Source: Edolisoma coerulescens (taxonomy: Eukaryota; Chordata; Aves; Passeriformes; Campephagidae). Taken from it: a stretch of DNA of 64,000 bases. Below the pieces are notes generated by a model. It saw only the letters and a program-made list of their open reading frames with translations, was not told where the DNA came from and made no database searches. The DNA lies in contig VWZW01002332.1 in the NCBI GenBank assembly GCA_013397115.1, positions 868,001 to 932,000 on the forward strand, read 5' to 3'. The position numbers were made by a program, and so were the translations under genes. This document shows, in pieces, positions 52,151 through 63,626 of this stretch (the first letter of the stretch is position 1; each line of letters begins with the position of its first letter).

Positions 52151-55100
52151 AGCCCGTTGCCTCTGTATTCTGAAATGCCTTTCACTGATTTTGGGAATTA
52201 TCACCCTTGGTATAGTTTTCAGATGCCAAAGAGACAGAAAACCAGTAATAGTTTTCATTGGCTTACAACAGTTTTAGTATGGGTTTTCAAATTAGCACAT
52301 CATTGTTTAGTGAACCCAGTGATCAATTATTTTTCACAATCTCTCTATTACTAATTTTTTTACCTGAAAGCTTCAAGGGAAACTGTCTGTTAGCATGATG
52401 CCCAGTTCTAATATCATAGTTCTCAATTCTTAAAGGACATTTATGTGAAAGAACATCATATTTCAGAAAGAATATGGCATAAGCCTCTCTAGTCATGACC
52501 CAGGCAGAATAACCTGGCTATTTGCACTGATTGTAGATGTGGCCCACAAGTGAAAACAGGCAGGTTGCCCATACAGCGGGTGTAAATCCAGAAATATCCA
52601 TCTCCTAGCTGAGAAAGTGACTGTGACTTCTATTCAGATAAGAGTTGAGACCCATCAGGCTGAATGGTAGCTGTGTAGACAACTCACAGAGGCAGCAGAT
52701 GTGTGATTCTGGTTCCATTATTTTCACTTAAATGGAAATCTGCATCTGTAGTTTAATGGCACAAGAAAATTTGACTGGAGACTAAAGTCTTTTTTTATCC
52801 CCACACCTCACTTGTTTTATCACTTCTTACCCAAGATAGTAACAATATCTGATATTAGTCCATTATCTAAAAATACCTATGAAAATAATAATTTATATGG
52901 TATAAGGAAACCAACAGAATAATAAACAGGTTTCCACTTTCTTTAATTTTTTAATTAAACTCTGATCTTGTTACTTAGCTCATATTTAGTTAACATGATT
53001 GCTTTTCATTGCTACTTCCATTGGAACAGATAATACCGCGATTTTCTGGCACATCTAACTTACAGCCAGCTGCTGCATTTCTGTCAGTTCTAGCCTTGAT
53101 ACATATTTTACAGGTCCACAAGGTACAAAGAGCCAATAACATGAATTTAAACATGTCTAGCATTCCACTAAGACAGACGGGGCATTTGAAGCCTGAGGGC
53201 AAAGCATCAATTACATTATCTATTCATGGGGAAACACGGAGAGAGGGAAATTGAGTAGAATCAAAGTTTAACCTGCTAATCATGCATGCAAACTTGATTT
53301 TATGAGATAACAATGTAATGCACTCTATTAGTAGCAGACTGTACACTGGCTTTATTTTTAATAAGTCCTTATGTTCCATTAAGTTGCCCTTATTCTCACA
53401 GCATAACAAGAAATGTCTCTGTCCCAGGAAAAAAGTGACGCATTTTAGACTGGCTTTATTTTCAGGGGGTTTTTGTTGTTGAGGGTACTATTTTATTTAT
53501 GATTTGTATAAAAGAAGTTCCAGCTTTTCCCATTATCATGATTATTTTTGCACTAGGAAAAAACATGGATAACCTGCTGCATCTGGGGCATTTGCAGATG
53601 ATGGCATGGTCTACTAATGTCTTTGCAGAAAGCGTGCTTTTCCATGAAGAAAAACAAAATGAGAAAGTAGTCTGTAATCATTGACTGGAGGCTACTTAGA
53701 CATTGGATTGAAGGCTCAAACTAATATTGACAAGGAATCCAAATGTGTGTGCTACTAGAAGATGTAAGAGAAAAGCATCTGCACTGGTCCTTTAGCACAT
53801 ATGTGTGCGGCAGCATTCAGGATTTCAGTGCTATAGGTGGTGATTTGGAGACTCTTCAGGCAGAGTCCTGCAATCACAGATTACCCTCTTGTCGGTGAAC
53901 AGAACTGAATTCAATCTCCTACTTAATTACAAATATTAATAATACAGAGGAAATTAGATCAACATTTCCAGTGCTGAGACCAGTAGGGGCATCCTTGTTT
54001 TCCAGTAGTTGAATACGTGTGTCGTCCACTTCTGAGATGCTGGCATGCTGTACATTTCATTCCTGAACAGATGAGATGTGACTTGTTATTCTGGGAGGGT
54101 GACAGCTTGAGGGCTGGTCTTTCACAGAGTGAAAGGGTTTTCACTTAACACCCTCATGTTTCCTAGGTGTGTACTGCAGAAGATATATAGAGATACACAC
54201 ACCCATGCACATATTTACATATAGAAGGTGAATGGAAAGCAGCTGAGGAGAAAAAACGAAATGTGTTATAACTTTGGTCTCACATTAAGTTCTCCCAAGC
54301 TGGTGATCAGCCCTCTTTCCCCTGCCCACACCTTTTCTACAGCTAAAAAGTGTTGCTTTTCAAACTGCATCTGTATCTTAAGCTATAAAAAGCTTTAAAA
54401 TAAATAAGTAACAGCAACTGTACCTTGAACAAAGGTACAAGTCATTTCTTAAGGACTAAAGCCAAGTTTAATTTATCTCCAAAAAAAGTGCAGCAATATC
54501 AGTGTTTTCCTTAATTTTTCTTTGTTTGACAAAAGTTTCAGAATTTATACAAAAAATATCCATGTGGAAAATATCTTAAAGAATACAGGATTCAAGCAGA
54601 GTAAAAAAGACCTTGTGAATAAAGTATGGAATTGGGATTTGGGAATCAGGTCTCGACTGCTTATGAGAAAACTGTTTATTTGGGGAACTCAGGTCAGCAT
54701 CTCTTAGTCTAAAAACAGGAGGTTAGTAAGACTCTTTGACTTCCTTTTCTTTCATTTATTCCCTATTAAAGGATACAGACTAAATCCAAATACAGATTTC
54801 TACTGCAATAATGCAATCAATTATACTCAATTATAATAAACTGTAATTTTGGCTGCTAAATACTTTTATTTTGCCCAAAAATTAAGATAGACTACAAAAT
54901 TAAGAATCTGTATTTTCTCTTCATAATAAACAAAACACACAGAATTGAAATAAGCCACTAGACATTTCCTTGGGAAAAAAAACCCAAACAAACCAAAACA
55001 CAAAACAGAAAAACACTTTAGAATTATTAATTATTCATTCAATAACATTTTTAAAAATTTATTTATAAGACTGGAATGTTAAAAAGAGCATGAACTGGCT

Positions 55101-57001
55101 TACAAGTACTTTCAGCTTTTCCAGGTTCAGTGTGGTATTTTCTTTTCCTTTCTATTAGGAAAGGAATCTAGAGCTAGTTTAAAACCTTTTTTTGTTTACT
55201 CACTGACTTAAAAGCACGGAGTATAAAACTGCTTTTAAACAAAAGGCTTATTTATTTTCTTTAGCAAATTAGAACTAAAATAATAATTTTGGATTAAAAT
55301 TAAAAGTCTACTTTAACTCAAGCTGAAATACTCTCATCTGTCTTTCTAGTTTTAATTTTTCTATTTTTAAAAACTGAAGGAAAATACAAATCATGCATTT
55401 TTCAAAATCAAATTGCTATGCTTCGTTTGCTATAATGTCAAAATGAAATATTTAATAAGTGTTACTTTTTTGCCCAAAACTGAATATCAAAAATCTTTGA
55501 GTCAGCCCATCTTTGCAGTCCACCATTTTAATCTAAAAATAAACAAAAAACCTAAACCACAGATAATTCATCAGCCATACAGACTGAAGAGAAAGGAATT
55601 TTTAAAATCTAATTAAATCACCCCAAAGCATAGAGCAATTTTCAAAATTTTGGACACAGTGGAAGTCTGGAAGAAAAGTGAACATCTACCCCAAATGTTT
55701 GTGGTTTCATAGCTACTGTTTTACCTAGCATTTCAAAAGCTTCCCCATTTAAATGTTTTACACTTGAAGACAGGTTTAAAATATATTGGGGAGACTGCCA
55801 GCATTTTTAAGCACTTTATAACCACTGTTCCCATACATAAAGCCCTTACCAACAGCAGTTTTGTGCATATATTTTGTCCTAAATTAAACTCTCTGCTTTT
55901 CATCCATATTTAGCATGTAATGATAAGATACATATGAATTATTAAACTGTTGGCCATGGCTTCATGTGTAAGCTTTATCCTTCCATATCACCTTTTCTTC
56001 ATTTATATCTAAAGTGTCTTGTCAAATGCTTTGTAGGACTGCTGAGGGCTACATCCTCCCTACCTGCTCTTAGAGAAAATGTTAATGGAGTTTTTGTTTG
56101 GTTTAGAGGAGATAAATTTTAATAGATTTTAATTTGATTTTCATTTCCATCATATCACAATAATTTCATGAAAATGAAAAACAGTAAGAAAAAAAATCCT
56201 GCTGTTTGCATTTGAATCAAACTCCTGGCACATTCATTTGAAGGTTTCTGTTTGTTTGTGTTAAGTGCAGATTTCAACATCAACCTGTGCCAGCATCAAG
56301 CCTTTTTCTACTGTGAACTGCAGCTAGTCACCACATCTTTGATAACACAGTTTTTAGTACTATTTGTTGTTCACAGTACCAGAATGATGGAGAGACCTAC
56401 CTTTTAACTTCCAACCTTACCAGTGGCTGAAAAAAGAAAAAAGAAAGAAAGGAGAGGTGACTTAATCCCAAAGATCTTACAGTCCAAGGATAAAACAGGA
56501 GACAAATGAGAACAGGTAGTAAAGGGGCTAATGAGAAGTTGTTGATCAGAATTAGACATATGATCTAGCTAAGCATAGTCACATTTTATGAACCTTAAGA
56601 CCAGTTTTAATCAAGGAGTAATTCAGTTTCCAGTTAGTGACATTCTATCATCTTGCAGTTCAATGAGACATACTAATGCTGCAAAGAGCTGGGGTGTATT
56701 TATTCAGAAGAAACAATACCAAACTTCTCAGCTCTGATAAACCCTAAAGAAAAGAGGTCCTAATGTCCTTGTTCCTCAGGCACATGTATGCTGTTTCCAG
56801 GAGCCAAGTTTAGTCATCATATTTGCATATTTGGTGCAAGTGCATCTCCATAAGTGTCACTGCTGAGAATTAACAGCGTAAAGATTAGGAAGTCATTAAT
56901 TGCGTGGCAATAAACTTAGGCCATGAGTGAGTAAATTCAGATAGAGCATTGATATAAAGGTGGTGCTGCTGAAAGCGTGGCTAATGTACAGCCTTGGTGC
57001 C

Positions 57002-57265
57002 TGGCAAAAAATGTTTTCTTTTAATAGTTTTCTTCACTTAATAGTTACTCATTTCAAACTGTCTCCCTCTAACCATGTATACTCTGCTTTGCTGCAGTGC
57101 AGAGGAAATTTATTCTTTTGACACATTTATTCTTTTAATGGTTATTCATTTGAAAGAGTTGCACTGTGTGAGTGTACATTTTAGTTTGGTGCAAAAGAAA
57201 TTCATCATTTTGATGGTTTTATTCTTTTAACGTTTATTCATTTAAATAGAGCCACAGTCTGCAAC
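57002..57265. repeat. Three diverged tandem units of about 92 bp
   Basis: Units begin near 57006, 57098 and 57190. Units 2 and 3 share 'tgca(a/g)a(a/g)gaaatt' followed by 'attcttttaa' and 'ttattcattt' at the same offsets; unit 1 keeps the later half ('acttaatagttactcattt'). By eye units 2 and 3 are roughly 80% alike over 70 bp, and unit 1 is more diverged. Confidence 0.65.
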
Positions 57266-57654
57266 GCTGTTAACAAGAAAATTCTAGAAAGAGGATGCTA
57301 CAGTTAAATAAGTCCATCATGTTGGATGCTTCAAAGGAGTACAGCATACTCTCTCATTTCTAATGTGGCAGGCACCTACATAAAAACTTCATTTGTCTCT
57401 ATAATTTACCCAAAAATTACCTTAGAAAGGCAAGAGAAAAATGGATGCTGAACAAGGTTTAAATATGCTCCATTAGAGATGGCATCATAATTTTTGGATG
57501 TTAATTAACTGTCAGATGAGTCTTCATCTGCATCTTTCACGCTAGAACATTCCTCACAGTGTTGCACATTGATTGTACTCTTTCTACTCCTTTTTTAAAG
57601 CCAGAGGGAAATTCTGTTTCTGAAAGAAAACTTAATTACCTTTTTCCACGTCAA

Positions 57655-57743
57655 AGGGAGGGAGGGAGNAAGGAAGGAAGGAAGGAAGGAAGGAAGGAAG
57701 GAAGGAAGGAAGCAAGGAAGGAAGCAAGGAAGGAAGCAAGGAA
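57655..57743. repeat. GGAA (AAGG) microsatellite with GCAA interruptions
   Basis: GGGA units pass into a long uninterrupted GGAA array, then GGAA with GCAA substitutions at regular spacing. One undetermined base sits at 57669. The open frames through it (57559-57903 plus, 57595-57873 minus) are repeat artefacts. Confidence 0.95.
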
Positions 57744-58546
57744 GTGGAAGGCACCATGTTTGCCAGATGAACACAGGTTTATTGGAGAGAAACACATTAG
57801 AAATCTCCCCTATCAGTCTGCTAAGAGCCATAGAGAAAAGGTCACCTGCCTCATTTCCAACAGTATAAATCAAAATGGTGATGTTAGTTATAATTTACTT
57901 TAAAGAATTTCATCAGCTGCTCATGTGCTTTAAAGCTGTAATTATGAGCTCAATTTTTCAAGTACTGTGGGTAGTACTGCTTCCAGCATTTTGCAAGAAA
58001 CAATGAGGGATGTTTAAGGTTGGTTGCTTTAAAATTCCTGAAAATTGGCTCCCTGGTAGAGCAGTGAAAAATAGATTTACAATAATTAAAACATTCTAGA
58101 TCACTAACTACCTGAAAAATAATAGAGACATTATTAGTTATGTCCTAAGATTTTATCTGAAATCTGAAATACATCAGATTTCCTGGCATTTCAGGTTGTT
58201 TGTTAAAAAATGACAAACATTTACAAGATAATTCCTGTTTTGTCTCTTATGTGATCTGTACATTGAAATTTTTACCAATCTGCAGAAGACCTAGTGCTTA
58301 AGCAATTTTTTATTCCAATACTATTTTTATTCTCAGCCTATGCTTTGTTTGAGTTTTCTAGCTTGTGTGTGCAATTCTCTGAAATGAAGCTTGAGCAAAT
58401 TTTCTTTACCACAAAGGGCTATGTTTTTTATTTCTGTTCTGATTTAACAGTCTCATGTCTTCTGCAGCAACTTATTACTATGGGGAAAACGTCAATAACT
58501 TGGATATTCTGTTTTGTTTTGTTTTGGTTTTCCTTTTTGCGCACAG

Positions 58547-58617
58547 TTCCAAAGACACCTCCAGCTAACGTAAGCGGCAGAAGTGGAAGGCGACATGAAT
58601 TAGTAATAGCATGGGAG
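58547..58617 (+). CDS. CNTN5: CNTN5 exon F: start of FNIII-2
   Basis: A 71-nt exon, the smallest here. Two bases complete Val, then 23 codons read 'PKTPPANVSGRSGRRHELV' and 'IAWE' before donor 'gtaagg', leaving in phase 0. The Trp of 'VIAWE' (codon 22) is the FNIII B-strand Trp. 'NVS' (codons 7-9) is a potential N-glycosylation site. The acceptor 'gcgcacag' follows a long T/G tract made of TTTTG units, an unusual polypyrimidine region. A 127-codon + strand frame starting at 58294 runs through this exon; its upstream part is intronic and should not be taken as coding. Confidence 0.95.
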
Positions 58618-60712
58618 GTAAGGGACTTTTCTGTTTACAGGTTTTGTTTAATGTTAACTTCTTTGAGGACAAAGTAAAAAGTACTCTACTGGGTTTTCCT
58701 TACAACAAATCTTGTCAACACATGGACGCAAAATACTGCTCTTAAATATGTTCTAAAATTTCAAAGTACTGTGCATTTTCATGAGGTTCGAGTAGAAGAC
58801 ATTATGGCATCAGCTCCAAAGTTCTTCTAATTCATCAGACTTTTCTTCCTGATCTACTTCTTGGGTTTATTTGATTTTTCTGGATCTTATGTAAACACCA
58901 GATGAAATAATAGGTAAGAGAAGAGAAGAAAAGCCTTGTAAGATTTTTTAAACTTCAATTAAGAAATAATTCTTTTTAATCATTGAATAAAAATATGAAA
59001 CTAAAGAGAATCTTGAGAACATATTTCTGGTTCAAGATGCAACACAGATGTATGGTCATGCCAGTGGGCAACTGGAGGAGTGGGAGTTGCTTTCTCTGCT
59101 AATCATAACAAACAGTAGAACAGAGACTTTTCTTAAGGAGTTTTCAAAACTTCTAGATTCATCATGAACAGTTCCAGATTCATAAAAATTCATATGCACA
59201 CACACAAACACACACATATATATATGCCAATTTGAGGAACAATTCAGATAGTAAGAGATACCAAATTCTAATTGTTTCAATTGGCAAATTTTAGGACATC
59301 TAAAGAGACTGCCTTCTCTTGGCATATCTGCCTTTTTCAACACCAGCTACCAAAGGCAGCTGAGACAGAGCTGATTTCAGTTTGCTGTATACTCTATAAG
59401 GGTAAATATCAACATCTCGCTTATGAGGAGAGAGTTTGCTGAACCCTGAACAAAAATACCGGGTGGCTAGAACTGAATCTGACGTGAACAGACCCAATCC
59501 CAGTCCCTTATAAGATATATTGGTATGTAACATTCATATTAAGTGCCTTTGTAGCATTTCCCAGGTGACTGGGTTGGGGGACTACTGGAGAGTGTTATAA
59601 CTCCCACTCTGTCAAGGGCCAAAGTTTTCTTCCAAAAGAAACCAGAGACCCAGGAGTGAGACTAAGTTCCAAAGTCTGTCTTAATTTTGCATCCTCTGCC
59701 CACGGAGTCATGATTTTTTTTTTTCTGGGATGCGCAGTGCGCAGCTTCAGAAGGATGGGTAGAAAATTTTGTCTGCAAGTGAAGTTCCAGGTGATGAGAC
59801 ATTCACTTGAAATGTGGAGGGAAGAAGATGCAGTGTCACCTGAACCCCAGCTCTGATTCATATGTCCATTAGCTGCACCTCTGTGATGGGCATTTCAAGA
59901 GAGAGAGTTTCGGCACCCATTTTTGGACATTTCCCATAGGCTTAATAAGCTGACACCTGTTAAATATAACCTAGTCCCTAAACTAGTCCATTGACTTCAT
60001 AATAAATGTAAGCTACTGCCAATTTACTAATTAGCATGAAAAGTTCCATTCATTGAGTTGGTATGTAAGTTTTAGCTTTTGCAGTGCTCAGACTCTAAAA
60101 CAGATAACTTTCTAACTTTTCTAACTGCCTGCTTATGTCACATGAGTCTCAATTTAAGTGGCTAATTTCACAGGTCCTCTGAGGAAGGAAAAACAAATGC
60201 CTATTTTTCAACTTTTTTTCAAGTAAACTTTTTGACAGTTAGAACAACTCAGATTTATTACATTGCATTTTAACCTTAAGTTGAACCCTGGGCTTAAATC
60301 TCTAAGACTTAACACCTCATTTGGAACAGAATTTAGACAGGCTGGCACCTAAAACCCAAAAGAGTCCCACCATAGTAGGTGTCATGCACATCGTGTTACT
60401 CACAATATATTTCTATATTTTTAACAAGGCCACTGATAGGGGCTATACCACCGACAGACACCTGGTTAAAGCATCCTATTAAAAAGTGGGATATATTAAA
60501 GAAAACACTTTTCTGAGCTCATTCAGTCCTAGGACAATGACCTAATTATGGCAATTAGGTGAGGAAATTCTCTTAGATGGTTCCTCTTTGGAAGCAATTG
60601 TCCTTATGAGGACAGGTACTGTAAGTAAAATCCTATAATGCAACTTTGACTTTTTCCTAAATTAGTAAAATTATTTCTGATCATTATTAATTTTCTGAAC
60701 TGAATTTTTCAG
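58618..60712 (+). other. CNTN5 intron F/G (2095 bp, phase 0, inside FN2)
   Basis: Starts 'gtaagg' and ends 'atttttcag'. A short CA/TA dinucleotide run lies at about 59195-59224. Nothing else recognisable. Confidence 0.92.
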
Positions 60713-60947
60713 CCAGTGTCAGAAGAGTTTCAGAGTGGAGAAGGATTCGGATATATTGTAGCCTTCAGACCCAACGGAACACGTGGGTGGAAGGAAAAAA
60801 TGGTGACATCTTCAGATGCCTCAAAATTCATCTACAGAGATGAAAGTGTGCCGCCTCTGACTCCTTTTGAGGTGAAAGTTGGTGTTTACAACAACAAAGG
60901 AGATGGTCCCTTCAGCCCTATTGTGGTCATCTGCTCAGCTGAAGGAG
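60713..60947 (+). CDS. CNTN5: CNTN5 exon G: remainder of FNIII-2
   Basis: A 235-nt exon between 'ctgaatttttcag' and 'gtcagt'. It enters in phase 0 with 'PVSEEFQSGEGFGYIVAFRP', gives 78 codons to 'IVVICSAEG', and leaves with one base (phase 1) towards FN3 outside the window. 'PPLTPFEVKVGVYNNKGDGP' is the characteristic E-F/F-strand region of contactin FNIII-2. 'NGT' (codons 21-23) is a potential N-glycosylation site. The donor has C at +3 (GTCAGT), slightly off consensus but with good +4 to +6 bases. The next exon should begin beyond position 64000. Confidence 0.96.
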
Positions 60948-61179
60948 GTCAGTTCAACATGAAGTTAAATTGCATATTGTGAACAATATTAAGCCTTTTA
61001 TATATAATGCATCCTCTTGTAACACTCTTTTAAAATCTTAAATTACAAATTTCATTGCAGAAGTGCTAAATAACATTAAACAGGTTTTGCAGAGAAGGAA
61101 GTGAACTAACTTTCCAAGCTTACCTAGAAAGCAAATTACAAAGTTTTAGAATACACTTCAAGCCACATCAGCCATAATC

Positions 61180-61227
61180 AAAAAAAAAAAAAAAAACCAA
61201 AAAAAAAAACCCCCAAAAAAACCCCAG
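61180..61227. repeat. A-rich tract with C runs
   Basis: A run of about 17 A, then A stretches separated by CC, CCCC and CCCC. It resembles a poly(A) tail, but no retroposon body is visible beside it. Confidence 0.85.
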
Positions 61228-63626
61228 CAACAAAAACCAACCTTATTTTCATGAAGGTTCATCCTTAATATGAAATCATTAGCCTTAATTTTAGACAGGG
61301 TTTCTCTAACACTGAGCAAAAAAAGAATGCTATTTTCTAATGTTTCTGAGATTCATGATCCTTTTTTTAATGGGTTAATCAGACAACAGCTCAAAGACTA
61401 AATAAATTCACTTATGGATGTTCATTTCCTGGTTAATGCATTCTAAAAGTGCACAGAAATGAATTTTGTTCTAATTTTTATTTCATTAGTAGAAAAGTTC
61501 TGACTTTGCATTCATGTCCCAGTCTTCAATATTTATTATAGGAATAGCTCTCAAGAACAAATGAAAAATATTTCTTGAAAATTTCTGTTGAGAATTCATC
61601 TAAATTCTGAACAGTTTTTCTGGGGCAGAAAAGAACCAAACAAATACAACCAAAAAGCACTAATTTGTACTAGTAAAAGAAGTTGTTCTGACAGGACCCA
61701 GCATATGGGAAAAAAAAGACACTCACAAAAAACGCAAATAAATGTTATCCACAAGAATATTTTGAGCAGCTCCATTATTGAAATTCATAAACTTCAGTTT
61801 TTCTTTACTATACTATCTTGAGTTATTCCACTGTCTCCTATTAAGAGAATAAAATAACAGAGACCTAGTGCAGATGAGAGGAATTTCATACTCTCTCTAT
61901 GAAAAAGTGGTGTGAAGATAATAATATTTCATGTGAAGCTGGAAAACATTAAGTGTTATTTCATATTAACCCACAATAAACCTACAATTTTGGAACCATG
62001 ATGTAGCAGACACTGTCTACTACTTTTCTCTCACAGTAATTAGAGAGGTTGGAGCTGCTGTTTTTGCTAAAAGCACTTCCAGTAATTTGGTTTTGTTCCA
62101 GTTTTTGAATCAGGATTACCAAGTAGTCATATTTTTATAAAAACAATTTCATTTTAAAATGTAAAAACTGCACAGTACAACTTGAAAATTGTACAGTTGA
62201 CTTCCCTGTTCCTCAATGAAAATTTATACTGTGAGGCCAACGGTGATGTTTTTATTTTTTAATAATTTCATAGTCTAAGCAGAAAGTTCATTGCAAATAA
62301 GGTTTTGCAAAGGAAGGGAGACAGACACTTAACTTTAATTTTTTTTAGTAGCAAAAGCTATTTTAACAAAAGCTGAATGCTGAATTGTGATAATGCATCC
62401 TTATACCTTTGCTCATTATTTGGACAAGACTGGAAATAGACTAATTAGTAATATATAAACTTTTTTTCTATCAGTTCTTTAATAAAATGAACTTTAAAAT
62501 ATGAACTTTACGAATGGTCTTAATAGAATATTAAAATTAAATTTCTCTAGAAACCAGCTCTTCTGATTTTAATTCAGTAACTTGAAAGTACCTATCCATT
62601 ATAGCTTTGGTAATTCAGTCTCTGTATGTGTCTGTACATTAGACTTGTCTTTTGTAAGAGGAATTCTATGGGCCTAAATTTTTTACAAGACTTATATTTC
62701 AGGAAAACTATGGGATGCTGTGACATTATAGTACAAAATTAATTTATAAAAAGCTTTCCTCCAGAAAAACCCAAGGTAATATACTGAGAATTTAAAGGAG
62801 TAATGAAACAGTTTATTACAGCTAAATTCTGGGCACTATGAAGATTGAGGACAATAGACATTGGAGTTTGCTATGAAAATGGGGAACTGCTTTTGAAAGA
62901 GGTATGGACTGTCATGCTAAAGGAGTTAAACAACTGAAGGCACGATTTTTCAAGGATTTCTATTGAAGAGTAGATATTTAATAATGATTGACAGTACAAT
63001 ATATTATGGTCCTAGGGCTGATCCAGCAAACCCTTAGCTTACTTGCTTTTCATCACACATTCAATTCACTGCTCAGCAAATATCTAGAAAAATCAATAGG
63101 ATAAAATTATTAAAAATTAAGGCTTTATGTTACATATTACAAGTTTTCCCACATCTACAAATGGATCTACAATTATTTAATGGTGTAACAAATTTGTCTA
63201 AGGAAGTCTAAAACATGTTGACTCTGCTAAGCACACTGGAAAATAGAATGAGTTTTCACTGGACAGATTCTGAACCATGAAGAAATCTCATATTTATTAA
63301 GAATGAATGCATCTCCTTCTTCTGTATGACTGTGACAGCATATTGTGTGCTTTCTGATTTGCATTCAGAGCCCTTTTGTGGTGGCTCCAAGTTGTTCTTA
63401 AGCAAGCAACTTGGCAGGTGGTGTCGAGTAAGCTGTTCCCTCAGTGAACACAACAGACTGCCCTCTGATTAAATAAAGTGATTCTGTCTGAGGCAAAAGG
63501 CTTAAAATATTGCCTTCTGAGTAAAAGAACTCAGAAAATTTGACCATTTCACCAAAACACTGAACACTTTTTCAGAAGTAAATAGAGTGGCTAATATTTT
63601 TCTGTCTGTTAAGTCAGATCATATAA

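Larger units (their letters stand above)
49390..58546 (+). other. CNTN5 intron E/F (9157 bp, phase 1, between FN1 and FN2)
   Basis: Contains a CR1 fragment (50.28-50.50 kb), an 11-bp perfect hairpin (52.12 kb), an A/C-rich patch (about 54976-55016), a three-unit diverged tandem repeat (57.0-57.27 kb) and a GGAA microsatellite (57.66-57.75 kb). The stretch 50.5-57.0 kb otherwise shows only unique AT-rich sequence. Confidence 0.9.
19721..60947 (+). other. CNTN5: CNTN5 gene, internal portion (7 exons and 6 complete introns)
   Basis: Seven exons with GT-AG borders join into one uninterrupted frame (1040 nt, 346 whole codons plus one base at each end). The product is the end of Ig5, all of Ig6, FNIII-1 and FNIII-2 of a contactin. 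Contactins are GPI-anchored neural adhesion proteins with six Ig and four FNIII domains; CNTN5 acts at the neuronal surface in axon and synapse organisation. The paralogue call rests on stretches I recognise as CNTN5-like rather than CNTN3/4/6-like: 'DMESAMAVELNPWVEYEF', 'SGRSGRRHELVIAWE' and 'NGTRGWKEKMVTSS'. Complete introns measure 923, 13777, 13807, 428, 9157 and 2095 bp. No frameshift or stop is seen, so the gene looks functional. Promoter, signal peptide, FN3, FN4 and GPI signal are outside the window. Confidence 0.93.

Noticed and set aside
57559..57903. Lys/Glu/Arg-repeat protein encoded through the GGAA array
   Set aside because: The repetitive peptide is a direct translation of the microsatellite, present on both strands, with no homology or splice context.
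58294..58546. Plus-strand open frame leading into exon F as an extended N-terminal exon
   Set aside because: The stretch is T-rich intron with a clear acceptor at 58545-58546, and its translation has no FNIII character. Only the part from 58547 matches contactin.
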